Source: Rhizopus sp. PT2906
Taxonomy: Eukaryota; Mucoromycota; Mucoromycetes; Mucorales; Rhizopodaceae
Direction of reading: 5' to 3'
Assembly (NCBI GenBank): GCA_025529335.1
Contig: JAMYHX010000156.1
Span: 1 to 64,000, forward strand
DNA length: 64,000 nucleotides
The notes beneath the pieces are model-generated. The model saw only the letters and a program-made list of their open reading frames with translations, did not search any database and had not been told where the DNA came from. This document shows positions 43,701 to 55,151 of the stretch, one piece after another (within the stretch, counting starts at the first letter, position 1; each line of letters starts with the position of its first letter). The position numbers and the translations under genes are program-made.

Positions 43701-45231
43701 CCACAAAAACTTCAACGACAGAAGTAATACCAGCAGCAGAGCCTACCACAGAAACAAAAGGAACTTTAGCGATGCCAGCTACACCAGAAACGCTCGCAAC
43801 GTCGTCTACAGCAGCAATGTCTACAACGACAGTAGTGTCAGCTACAACCATTGAAACACGTAATAAAGAAAGTATAACAGAGACTGTAAAGCTGGAACAA
43901 AAAGAGGAAACGGTGAACAGTATAGCGATTGTGCCTAAGGAGGTATCTAGCGGAGATCTAGCCATACGAACCCAACTATACGAGTTCCGAAGTAGACAAT
44001 TATTCTGCAAGCTGATAGACTGTAAGTTTCTGAATGACTGTAAAGTAAAAGCAACTAAATATTGGGGGACAATCTATGTCTTGTAGTGTCTAGGGAAATG
44101 TCTGTGCCGGTCGAAAACATCAACAGCTACAGGTTTGACATCAAGGCATCACCCAATGCCGAAGGTTATTTCAAACAAGTCTACTTTCTCCGTGACGACA
44201 AGCGCAAGGTAGTGCAGACGTTTCGACGCATGACGACGGCACAAAGGGTGACTGAAATTGCCAGTCTGTTGAAACTGAAGGACAAGCCTCATATCGGACA
44301 AATCACAGAAGTGATTGAAGAGAACGGCGAGATCATTGGGCTTTCGATGGAACGGTATCAAAAGACACTGAAACAGTACACGCATGCACACTCGCATCAT
44401 CGTCTGACAGCTCATCAAAAGATGGACCTGGTGATACAGTTACTCGAATGTATGAAAACCATTCATGACCATGGCTTGGCTCATCGCGATCTTTCCGAGG
44501 TCAACTTTATGGTGAACGAAACCAAGGAGCAGTTACCGGACGGAAGCACAAAGGCAGAGGTCTATCTTATTGATTTTGGAAAGTCTACCTTTGTCTTTCC
44601 TACAGATGTCCGTCAGTGGTGGATTCAGTTGCCTCCGGGCGAAACAGAGTCGAGTGAGATTGTTCCGACAACAGAGGAAGAGCTCAAGGAGTGGTGTGAT
44701 CAGTTGCCGTGGATGCGGGCAAAGCCTGATCATGGTTACCGACTGTACCGATCGATTCAGACCATGCCCAAGAGTCGCGTCGATACCCAAGAGTTGCCGT
44801 GGTTGATCAATCCTTTGGCCGAAGACATGTATTCGATCGGCACCATCATCTGGAAGATGTTTGCCGAGACCGAACCCTGGTACGGTATCCTGGAGACAGA
44901 CATTAAAAGCTTGAGGGATATCGTCAGTGATGATTATAACATTGAAAAGGCGCTTGAACGAGAGGTGCCTGGCAAGCTCAGTAAAGAGTTACTGCTTCAT
45001 ACTCTAAAGGTAACACCTCAGGAACGAAAAACGGCAGATGAGATGCTTGCTTGGATTAAGGATCCTCAAATCAAGGAAGAATTGATCAATGAATGGCAGG
45101 TGTATGCGCCTGTAGATAGACAAAAGAGACATGCGAAAAAGTTTGATGATGAATCTGTTGAGTTGCCAGTAAAGAGGCAAAAGCCAGGACGATTAGGTCG
45201 TCCAAAAATATATCCTATAACACCATCATAA
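40784..45231 (+). CDS. Bromodomain-like plus protein kinase fusion (1,422 aa)
   Basis: Four exons, 40784-41169, 41227-41319, 41377-44021 and 44087-45231, join in phase. Residues about 25-118 form a bromodomain-like module: FIVPVPETATVYHQEIEHPM, DFTTLEQNLFNNKYKSYQDF, then WTNATTFHRDFDPIYKQA. The usual acetyl-lysine-binding Asn is His (FH in place of YN). Residues about 160-345 form a structured region I do not recognise. A Pro/Gln/Thr/Ala-rich disordered linker follows, with six 16-residue repeats (42416-42703) and Ala/Thr repeats. The C-terminal kinase (about 1045-1370) has HRDLSEVNFMV and LIDFG, so the catalytic Asp, Asn and DFG Asp are present. The glycine loop and the beta-3 Lys are not clear. 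The activation segment is unusually long. Two separate genes remain possible, but there is almost no space between them and the intron phases fit. Confidence 0.72.
42416..42703 (+). repeat. Six 48-bp coding repeats (16-aa units)
   Basis: Units follow the pattern P-L-V-E-T-H-R-P-x-R-x-E-Q-P-Q-S/T, six in tandem with no spacers, inside the linker of the bromodomain-kinase gene. Units 4 and 5 are the most alike, which suggests recent duplication. Confidence 0.85.
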
Positions 45232-45320
45232 TGCTCCATACTTTTGTTCAATTGTAAATAATCTTTCTTTTATTCATAGATAATAGAATAAATATACATT
45301 CTGCCCTCCTTTTATTGTTG

Positions 45321-46203
45321 CTAAATCGGTAAAACTGAGACTGCACGTCTTCCGATATATGAGGTTCCATATCTCAATGTTGTTACGCCTCCAGGAATAT
45401 AAGATCCAACATACCTAATTCAAGTAAATAAACAGTTTGGTCCCCCTTTTTTTTCTTCTTTTACCATATCAGAGCAATGATCTGAATGACCGAAAAGATG
45501 ATGATCAGTGTCGTACTACGTGCCTAAGGAAATGGATTAAACGTTATGTCTATGTCCTTTTCTTTGGACTTACAATTAATGCAGCATATAACGTCAGTGC
45601 CACTGAGCCTAAATAAGATACAGTAAACGGTAATCGTTCCATTGATATCATGTGTTTAATGTGTGCCCAAGGACCACGTAATAAGGCCACACTCACCAAA
45701 ATCAAGACACTGCCCACTATATAGTGTTAGATTCTCTCTCTTTTCTAAAAAGTAAATATCACTTACATGTGAATGTAGCTGCAAATTTCCCCAAGAATAA
45801 AGGTAAAAAGAAGAAAGACTATACATAATGTATTGATATAAAACTAGGTGCGCATAAAAAGACTTACCAAGCAGCAGCAGCCGATACCAAGTGCCAAGCA
45901 AAGTGCAAAAGCCAAGACTCTCTATTGTTTTTTTATTAGAATTAATATAAAAAAAAAAGGACACTATATGCATACCTCCATTCGAGATAATTGGTACCAT
46001 GGTTCTTCTTCCTCTTCAACATTGCCAATAGGAATATAACCTTGAACAGTATTTGTGACGTTTGAAAAGGTATTCGAGGCAGACTCACGAAGAGATTGGA
46101 ATGCTGATTTTGCTGTGTCATTTGTAGGTAAGGCTATATTGTTGCCTCTTGACAGTTGAAAGCCTCGTAATGAGTTTTTGAATGAGCTTTCGATTTGTGA
46201 CAT
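45321..46203 (-). CDS. SFT2: Golgi vesicle transport protein SFT2
   Basis: A small four-helix membrane protein that helps endosome-derived vesicles fuse with the Golgi (known for yeast Sft2). Six exons, 45976-46203, 45868-45921, 45767-45818, 45574-45716, 45465-45523 and 45321-45414, give 209 aa. The cytosolic N-terminus ends in EEEEEPWYQLSRMERVLAFA, a hallmark stretch, followed by LGKFAATFTLGS and the closing SYIPGGVTTLRYG, matching the Sft2/Got1 family. Four hydrophobic helices follow in sequence. Introns are 50-55 nt. It is convergent with the bromodomain-kinase gene, with 89 bp between stops. Confidence 0.9.
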
Positions 46204-46331
46204 TTAACAAGAAAAAAAAAAAGAGATAATAAATTTAATAATGTTATGCAAGCTATTTTTTACATTGTTTTTTATTATCTTTTTTTTTATTTGGTTCATA
46301 AAAAAAGGGGGGGTATTTATAAATAATGCCT

Positions 46332-47911
46332 TTAAATAGGTCCATTCTCACTAACATAGTAACGATTGATCCAATCACGAACAAAGATACTTGCCTTGGA
46401 ATATTTTCTTGAAGTCCATTTTGTGAAAAAGGCATCATGAACAACAGGTTGTGACAAATAGTCAAGAAGGATTTCAACAATAGGCTTTACGTCATGAAGG
46501 GTATATCCTGATAGTCTGATCAGATCAGAGGTCCATTTGGTTCTACCAAGCATCTTTCTTGCCAGACAAACAGAGGCAGCGGCCATCAAAGAAGGTCTGA
46601 CGGTCATCAGACGATGATCAATATAACAGACTTCCATAAAGTACTTTGACAAGGTACGTGTGTAGACATCAGCGGTTGGGTCTTCATTCAAGAGACGTCG
46701 CAAGAAATTCATGGGGTTTGCATAGCATAGTTCAAAGTCCAATATGCTTAAAATAAAGCATTCGGCCCTGACTAATTCATCTTCTTCAATCGTATCACCT
46801 GTCATGTATAAAAAGTCTTCAAGGGCAGGACAGCACATCTCTTCGAATTTAGTTGCGATAAAAAGAGCAGCTGTACCCACAAGCTGCATTTTGCCTAGTG
46901 CAACCGTACGTCTGGATAAGAAACGATCAATGATATTAACAGCTAAAAACAGAGTCTCAGGCAATAATTGAAAGAGATAGTGAACTTCAATCACCCAGTC
47001 GATAAGGACACCACGTGTGGACCAGTTGATTTCGACCTGTTTGTCCATATAGTTAGCATCAGCCATTTTTTGATGCTCAGATTTGAGAAGATTATGGAAT
47101 ATTTCTTCATTATATTCAGCTACCATCATGGGATCATTACAGCTTACTTCTTGCAACAGATTCTTTGATTGAAGCATAAAGTTTTGAGCGCGTGTTTCTT
47201 GCATTTTGTCAAAGGCAATGGCTTCATCATTGGTATCTAGTTCAATAGGAGGGGCACCAGGCACAAGATATTTTTGTTTATATAGCTTCAACTTTTTATG
47301 ATGTTCTTGTACTTCATCTTCATCTGTTTCAAAAGCGCGCTTTAAACCAATAATTGTACTAAGTGGCTTCTTTTTAAATAAATGTTTGAGATGTGCAGGG
47401 ACTTCAATAGGAATAATGGGAACAATCTCAATTTTTGGTTCATCAGTTGCGTATCTTGTTTCGTTATCTTCAAAGAAATCCTTGACAAGTTCATCAAATT
47501 CTTCTTGACGCTTATCTGCCTTTGGAACTTGTTGGGTATCTTCCTTTTTTATTGGTTTATCATCTTGATCTCTTATTTTGTTTCCGCCAGGGATTTGTGA
47601 AGACTTGTTTATATTAGTATAGTATATTTTTATAATCTTTTTTATATTATTACCTTTAATTGAATATCATTTCCTTTTCTGTTGTTACTCTTATCAGAAA
47701 GAATCGGACGTTCTTGTTGTTGTTGTTGTTGTTGCCGTTGAAGAATATTTTTAGTAAATGAAGAAGTGCTATTTGCTAGTTTTGTTGTTGTTGTTGATGA
47801 ATATGAATTGTTGAATTTTGGTTGAATGTCGTTTTCCTATAGTCACAATGAATAATTAAATCATTAAAGAATTTACGCACAACTTACGCGTTGTCTAATG
47901 TTTAGGTCCAT
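46332..47911 (-). CDS. Mitotic B-type cyclin
   Basis: A regulatory subunit for the Cdc28/Cdk1 kinase at G2/M. Three exons, 47888-47911, 47654-47836 and 46332-47603, give 492 aa. Residues 44-52 read RPILSDKSN, a perfect destruction box (R-x-x-L-x-x-x-x-N) for the anaphase-promoting complex, just after a Gln run. The cyclin box begins at about residue 260 with STRGVLIDWVIEVHYLFQLL, then LAVNIIDRFLSRR and ATKFEEMCCP, and a second cyclin fold completes the C-terminus. These features separate B-type cyclins from G1 cyclins. Exon 1 has only eight codons (MDLNIRQR). The gene is in tandem with SFT2. Confidence 0.93.
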
Positions 47912-48917
47912 TTTATTAAGTTTTTATATAAAAATGAAAATGATGATGAATATGTAATAAAAAGAAAACAAGTGAAAAGAAGCGAAAAGAAGAAGAAGAA
48001 AAAAAGAAAAAAAAAAAAAAACAGAAAAGGGAGAACCAATTTGTGAGGTCAGCAAAAATAAATAAGTAAGCATGTAAACAAAAAGAATTCGTTATAGATA
48101 GAATAGCTTATTTTATTTAATTGATATACATTTTTAATCTTTATTCTTTGGTATTGTATCTCATTCTGTTATTGTTGCCTTTATATAGAATAATGAATGA
48201 GTTTGCGGTACAACACTTACCATCGGTAATAATAATAGTAATAATATATGGTTTTAAGCCACTTTTTTTTATTTTTGTAAGCCACTGAGTAAACAAAGTG
48301 GTACCTGAATTTAGAAAAGATACTCTTTTGATAATCCAAAGAGTATATGTATATATCATTGCTTCATAAATAGATCAAATAACAAAGGGAGTAGATGATA
48401 CAGGGGGGTACATGTGAAATGTAGACTAGTACAAAAGGAAAAAGAAAACCTGCCAATCAATAACAGTCAAAATATTGGTACCCACAACTTTACCTGAGCG
48501 TGTCACAGATCACACTATAGAAGATAAAGAGTAAAGGTAATGATTCACTGTTGAATTATGCTTCATTAGCATACATGCAAAAAGAAGCACGACAATAGGA
48601 TTCACTTTTCTATTGTGTTCTATAGTCTGAACATGACACTTTTTTTTTATTGAATCAATTAACAAAGAAAAAGAGTGATTATCTGATAAACATTCCTGAA
48701 CTAGAAACATGTATTTTAATAATAGTAATAATAATGACGACAATCAGATGAAGCTACATCTTTCTGCATAAAGATATTGTTTCAAATAGTTTTTTTTTTT
48801 TCCTTTTAAGTGCGTGGCTGTAGTTGGTACATTTCCTTTTTTATTTTAAATAGTTTGAAATGTAAAAGAGAGAAAGAAAGAGAAAGACGCGACCATATGC
48901 GCAACAATTCTTTTCTT
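47912..48917. other. Intergenic region, nothing recognised
   Basis: Purine- and pyrimidine-rich runs and AT-rich DNA, no gene. One exact ATCWGATAA match lies near 48678-48686, outside the FTR1/FET3 cluster; a single match is not informative. Confidence 0.45.
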
Positions 48918-50268
48918 CTACACTCTTGATCTTCGAACAGGCGGACGATGACCTAATGAGTCATGTCTACGGATGTAATATCGCTTTTCCCACAAATCAC
49001 CATATCCATCTATGTCATCATCTTCTTCGTCATAGTCTACCCCATCGTCATAACGATACCCTTTCAGACTATTACGTTTATTCAGTATAATACTTGATGC
49101 CCATGGTCTATCTTGCATATATCCACTATGACTACTATCGCCGCTTCTGTTACTATTTATGGGATAAGTTTGGGTATAATGATGATCCATATCATCGTAT
49201 AAGTCGTGGTTATTCTCATAATACACATCATCATCAACAATGGTATCTGTCTGCTCTTCGTCATCACTTTCTTCACGTTCATATGTATACCACGTCGGTT
49301 TCTCATCAAACCGTACCTTTTTTTTATTTTGTTGTTGTGGAGGTTGCTGTGGCGACGGATAATGTAGTGGCTTTGGTTGTCGTATTTGTTGTTGTTGTTG
49401 TTGTTGTTGCGGTATTACTTTTTTTCTTTGTATTCTTTGTTCTATCTGCGGACTAAGAATATACCCCATTGGTTTTTGATATTGTACTGGCTTTCTTTTT
49501 ATTTGTACATGTTGTTGCTGAGGGGAAACAACGGGTGAATTCAGTGTATACTGTTGTTGCTGCTGCTGTTGTTGTTGTTGTTGTTGACTTAGCATAGAAT
49601 TATAAGCTGCTGCAGTATTCATTATGTACTGAGCAGCCGTCAGTACATTCATGTAATTATGCTGATTATAGAGTAATGAATTATTTGGGTACATGGCAGG
49701 ATGAAGCATGGCAGGATTAAAGCTGGATATTGGTGGGTGTGGTGATATATGTGGCAACATGGTTGGTTGTTGAGTTTGTTGTTGTGGTGTTGGTAGCGGC
49801 TGTCGTGAAGGAATAATGTTTGTATAGACATCAACAGTAGCAGACGCTTGAATTGGACTATCTGTGATTTGATTTGGTTTATAAGCTCGGATGATATGCA
49901 ATACATTTTCCCAAAAGTCAAGAGGCATCTTTTTAAACTTGGATGCTGGTTGATTATGATTGACTGTGTTTGAATCATCGTTACTACGAAGATCCAGCAC
50001 GATGATCTTGACTGAGCTATCGGGTCGTTCATCGAATATGTGTGGTGATCGTCCTTCCTTTTTGATTCCCGTCACTGAAAGAATTAGTGAAGAATAAAGA
50101 AAACATAAAGTTACCTGTTATCACAGGAGGTATCCCATTCGATGTTGTCTGTCTTCTTATACGTATGTGGGGATCTGGCTTATTCGGCGAACAGTGAACA
50201 TAAAGGACAACAGGATCGTTTGGACCACAGACAGTCGTAGTGTCGTGGTTAGTCAAGTTTGCAGAGTC
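48918..50268 (-). CDS. Gln-rich hypothetical protein, 5' end unresolved
   Basis: Two exons are clear: 50115 up to about 50268, and 48918-50074, joined in phase by a 40-nt GT-AG intron. The first encodes a conserved-looking piece (DPVVLYVHCSPNKPDPHIRI). The second encodes a folded stretch (VKIIVLDLRSNDDS, then LDFWENVLHIIRAYKPNQI), long Gln runs, and an acidic, Tyr/Asp-rich C-terminus ending RRHDSLGHRPPVRRSRV. No in-frame ATG exists before a stop upstream of the first exon, so a further 5' exon with the start must be missing from this model. I do not recognise the family. The low-complexity layout suggests a regulatory or RNA/chromatin-linked protein, which is only inference. Confidence 0.55.
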
Positions 50269-50519
50269 CAGCTTGAATAATTTTTATATAAAGAAAAAGA
50301 GGGAAAAAAAAAAGAGAGAAAAGAAAAAAAGAGGTGTAACGTAAATAAAGTATGAGAGGTGTGATTATTCTTTCTCTTTCTAGTCATACTCTATTTTTCT
50401 CTCTCTTTCTCTCTTTGTTTTCCTATTTTGGGTACACCTTTTATGCTTTAAAATGACAATAAAAAATAACAAAAGGAATATATTATTTTTAAATCCAAAC
50501 TTGGAATTGTGTATGTAAA

Positions 50520-52085
50520 CTAAATGTTTTCTAAAGCAGCATCTTGTTGTGCTTCTGCTGCGATATTCATTCTTGCTTTAATCGCACTCTTTCTTTGTGT
50601 TGAAAAATGAGACATGCCATTATCGTAACCCATACCCGTATATTGCTCATCCGTCAATTCCTGCTCAGGCGGTGCCGCAAATCCTGTACGGTGTGTCTTT
50701 TGAGGCTCGAGATCATTTGATGTCACGATGCTGCGACGAGATCGTGTGCCTCTCCTCTTACGTCTGATCAACGTTAGATTTCATTCTCTTTTTTTGTTAT
50801 GCAATTTATTACCTCGATTCTCTTGTTTGGTCCTTTTCCATTCTTTCAATCATAGCATCCGTCAATTCAATAATCGCTGGTGTGAAAACTTCTGCTTGTT
50901 GGTTATCACGAATTGCATTGCCCATTTGACTAGGTTCATGTTGCTGCTCTTCCTCTCCCAGTACCAAAAGTGATTTCTTATATACATGTATTTGTTCTCG
51001 TATCAAGTGAGCTATGGCAGTCCTATATAATATTTCATTAGCTGCTATCCCTATTTTGTATAAAGTTGATATCTCACTTGAATTCACCACCAAGTCCCAA
51101 CTCGGTTACCAACTTTTCTGCAAACTCTTCAGGGCTATTCTTTGGACATCCAACATCCCATTCAAACTGATCTATCAATTCTTTATTACCCACAGTGATA
51201 TCCAGTTTGATGATCGTCTTTAGTTCGTCTGTCTCTTGAGGTGTGGCTGCACTTAGATTATAATCTTCCAATTGTTCTTTTATTGACTTGGCAATAGGTT
51301 CAACAAATAGACTGGGTGGTAACCTTAGGTCAAGACAAATGACTTCAGCAAATTGTTCATGTGTAATCAATGTCTCTATACACATAAAGATGAGTTTCCC
51401 TGTTTTTGTATTCGTTCTACAATATTGATTACCATTTAGATTCCAAGTAAATGTGTCTCTTAGTTTATATCCTTCAATCTCCAAGTCAATCCGAATAGGC
51501 ACTAAACATTCCTCTTTATCTGCTTGTTCTTTTAAAGCCTCTGTTGAACTTTTTTAACAAAGAAAATTAGTGCCCGTTCCTTTTACATCCTTGTTCACTT
51601 TACAAATTAAATCGAACTTGTTGCTTCCTCTTCTTTTCAGCAGGGTACTTAATCTTAGGTTGAAATCCTGTCTTTCCATTACCAAATGATTGATATCCTG
51701 GTCCAAATAGATGAGCAGGGTTTTGACTCCTGATCCTCCGTTCCAAATTAGCCTGCTCGATCAATTTTTTCTTTTCTTGTGCCAGTTCGACATGACGCTT
51801 ATATTGGGTATTAAGTATGGCTTGATATTCATCGTCGCGCCTTTCATATTGTCTTAGTGTCTTTTGTGCTGCTTCAGAAGATGCTGGTTTCAAATTGAAT
51901 GGTTGTTTTGTCTGCATTCGGACCATGTCTTGCCATGGATGTGGAGGATTTGGCGTTTGTCCAGGCATCACACCAGGTACGACGCCTCCACCCGTATTAC
52001 CACCTGCGGCAGCTGCGGCAGCAGCAGCAGCAGCAGCATTTAATCGTTGTTGCTGCAAAAATTGTGCCTGTAGATTAGCTTGCAT
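50520..52085 (-). CDS. SNF5: SWI/SNF subunit SNF5/SMARCB1
   Basis: A core subunit of the SWI/SNF (or RSC) nucleosome remodeller. Four exons, 51604-52085, 51078-51548, 50813-51022 and 50520-50763, give 468 aa. The N-terminus has an Ala run (residues 18-28) and then PHPWQDMVRMQTK. The SNF5 domain shows its two repeats: VPIRIDLEIEGYKLRDTFTW and, in the second, DQFEWDVGCPKNSPEEFAEK followed by LGLGGEFKTAIAHLIREQIH, the hallmark joining region, which is made only if the 55-nt intron is removed. The C-terminal basic block (RRKRRGTRSRRS) follows. Whether it is Snf5 or the RSC paralogue Sfh1 cannot be decided here. Confidence 0.92.
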
Positions 52086-53545
52086 AAAAGAATCAAGAAA
52101 AAAAAAGAGAAAAAATTTCTAAAAAAGGGTGTGTTTGTATCTCTGCGAATGACGTGGACCGTCTATGTTTACAAAGAGAAGGCACTTGTTCAAACAAAAG
52201 AAGGTCCTTATCTTTTCCTTTTAAACAGAACTTGTTTTTTGGACCTTGTATTGTTATGTTTTTTTTTTTTGTCTTGGCTTGATTTTGTTGCTAGGATGCA
52301 CACTAAAAAAACCTGATCTGCTCAGTGCTGATATAGTAAAGGAGATTTATTTTGTTCTTCATATACCCCTGAATTCTTGGATGATAAAATCGACCGCAAA
52401 TAAGTCATTGAAAAATGAAGTTGCTGCAGTAAATAAGATCAATGGACACATTTCAAAGCTAGAGCACTGTAGGCATGGAAACATCCATGGTACGCATATA
52501 CAATATAAAAAAAACCGGATGAATGATCGGAATAAGAGGATATAAGCCCGTGGCATAAACTTGCTCTGTATTCATTTGTAACTGGTCTGATAAACTGCAA
52601 ATCTTGGCAAATGCAGAAATAGTTAATATTGAATCCCTCTTTATACATTGTTTAAAGCAGTAATCTATACATTAATATTATCTTCTACATTCTAAAAGAC
52701 TCACGTCATTTAGACAATATTAAAATGATAGGCCTATTGACAAGGTAAAGCATGATGCATTGTTTATCACCCCTCCTGCTTCCCTTTTTCTTTATTTTTC
52801 AAAAGATAGTCATCAAGATTAAAAGTTGCTTTAAAAAGCATAGCAAAAAAAAAAGTCATTCATTTGACTGATTTGTATGCGTTATTTTGTAGAGGCCTTT
52901 TTCTTTTTATTCGTCATGGGTCATCAACACAAAAGTTCATATGAACGCAAAATAAAGGAGTAAATGCACTCCGAATACTCGTTTTACAATGCAGGCCATT
53001 TTATTTTGATTGATATGGTTGATAAGAAATGCACCTTTTTTTTCTACTTTCTACCAAAGGGGTTTCTTAAAGATTTGTATGACCATCAATAAAAGTTGAG
53101 ATTCAGATCGGCAATTAAAATGACGTTCTTTTATTATTATTATTTTGTTATTAAAGAGTTTATAATGAGTTGTAAGAGAATGATGATAAACATAAACAAG
53201 GAATTAGAAAAATGGATGACGTAGGAGTAAATGAAGAAATAAGCGCAAGTATGCCTCTGTGTGTATACGTGTGCGTGGGTTGCCCATAAACTGAGTTTGT
53301 ATATCTACGTAATAAAAAAATAATCAATATTTTAGTCTTATCAATGACCTATATCCGATTGAGTATTTTGCGGCATTTGAATAGCAATTTCCTTTAATGA
53401 GCTTTATCTCTCCCATTTGATTTAATTGTCAAGAAGCAATTATCAGGTACCCTTGTGACTGTTAAATTTAGAATTTAATATAAATAGGGAGGCTCTTCTT
53501 ATTTACCTTATTTCTTCACAGTTTCTATTTATTTATTTATTCAAC
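52086..53545. other. Intergenic region with PKA promoter
   Basis: No gene was recognised. Near the right end, TTTAATATAAATAGGG (about 53474-53489) is a good TATA box about 65 bp upstream of the PKA ATG, followed by a T-rich leader. A short TTATTATTATTATTTTG run is near 53131-53147. Confidence 0.45.
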
Positions 53546-55151
53546 ATGGATTTACTTAACAAAGGAGTCGAAATGATTAGACGAAGAAGATCAACATTAA
53601 AGTCTCACAAAAGAAGTTCAAGTCAAGAATCAACTATTTCAAATGCACCTAGTATATCCAATAGCATAACCAGTGATGATGGCAGCTGTTATTCAGCCAA
53701 TACACCAGGACAATCTCCTGGTAGAAATTCATCCTCTTCTATTCATATTCCTTCTTCAATTACCATCACACCCATTCACAACAACAATGACAATCATAAA
53801 TCAGGTAATTAAATGTCATTTATTTCCATATCGAGTAATACTGACTTTATCACCAGAATCCATATCTATACAGCAAAAAGAACCTAGTAAAAAGTATGAT
53901 TCGATCAATGCTATTCCTGACTATCTATCATCATCTCCCACACGTGCATCACCGTTATCTCCTTTACCAAGAAAACTAGATCAGCAACCGGCAGACGGCT
54001 ATTTTAGTTTATCAACCAATGATTCATTAGATACGAAACAAACGCACCCATGTCCACAATCAAACTCCGTTCAAAATCAACCTATACCCCGTTCTCCAAT
54101 GAAAACGCATTTTTCTCCTCGCCCGGTTCATGTCACTCGTGTCAGCACCCACGCCATCCCTCGCGCTAAAAGTGCGGCAAATAAACAACAGCAACAGCGA
54201 CGTCGGCTGCACCGCAAGCTTCAATTGGATGACTTCATACTCAAACGAACTGTTGGTACTGGTTCTTTTGGTCGTGTGCATTTGGCTCAGAGCAAGGTCA
54301 ATGGCAAACACTATGCGATCAAGGCTCTTGATAAATATGACGTTGTCCGATTAAAACAAGTAGAACATATCAATAACGAACCTACCATCCTTAGAGAAGT
54401 TGCACATCCCTTTGTAGTCACTCTCTGGGACGCCTTTCAAGATGATACACATCTATTCATGGTGATGGACTATGTTCCCGGTGGTGAATTATTTAGCATC
54501 TTACGAAAGCAAAAGAAATTTGATGAACAAGCTGCGAAATTCTATGCTGCAGAGGTCGTACTGGCGTTAGCCTATCTGCATGAAAAGGATATTGTCTATC
54601 GAGACTTGAAACCCGAAAACATCCTGGTAGATGATCGTGGTCATGTCAAGCTAACTGATTTTGGATTTGCTAAACGTATTGAAGATACCACTTGGACTGT
54701 CTGCGGCACACCCGACTATTTGGCCCCTGAGATCATCATATCCAAAGGCTACACAAAGGCAGTCGACTGGTGGGGCTTGGGTGTTCTCATATTCGAAATG
54801 GTCACTGGAAAGGCGCCTTTTATTGACAAGAATCCTGTGAACTTGTATCAAAAAATCTTGGAATGTCGAGTGGAGTGGCCAGAGGACATGAGCCCTGAAC
54901 TCAAGGATTTACTACAAAACTTGCTTACATCTGATCTCGAAGTACGATTCACAAGCAAAGAGATCAAGAAGCACGCCTGGTTTGATAGTATTGATTTTGA
55001 ACAAGTCTTGAAACGTAAAGTGAAGCCGCCGTATGTGCCCAAGGTCAAAGACGATGGTGACACGACATGTTTCGCAAAATATAAAGAACCAACTAATCTA
55101 TATGGCATTGTCCGTAAAGATCCCTTTAGATCAAAATTTCCTGCATTTTAA
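53546..55151 (+). CDS. cAMP-dependent protein kinase catalytic subunit
   Basis: Phosphorylates Ser/Thr targets when cAMP releases it from the regulatory subunit; in fungi it controls growth, sporulation and sugar response. Two exons, 53546-53804 and 53857-55151, give 517 aa. A long Ser/Pro-rich N-terminal extension (about 205 residues) precedes the kinase: GTGSFGRVHLA (Gly loop), YAIKALDK (catalytic Lys), YRDLKPENILV, DFGFAK, and TWTVCGTPDYLAPE with the activation-loop Thr. The AGC tail ends DPFRSKFPAF. The order and the TWTVCGTP loop are diagnostic of PKA rather than PKC or Sch9. The extension is much longer than in animals but is common in fungi. Confidence 0.93.

Noticed and set aside
43123..44010. 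295-codon minus frame, Val/Ala-rich
   Set aside because: It is the antisense shadow of the Thr/Ala repeat region in the bromodomain-kinase linker.
48678..48686. Single ATCTGATAA outside the iron cluster as a regulatory site
   Set aside because: One exact 9-bp match in 64 kb of AT-rich DNA is expected by chance and no iron gene is adjacent.
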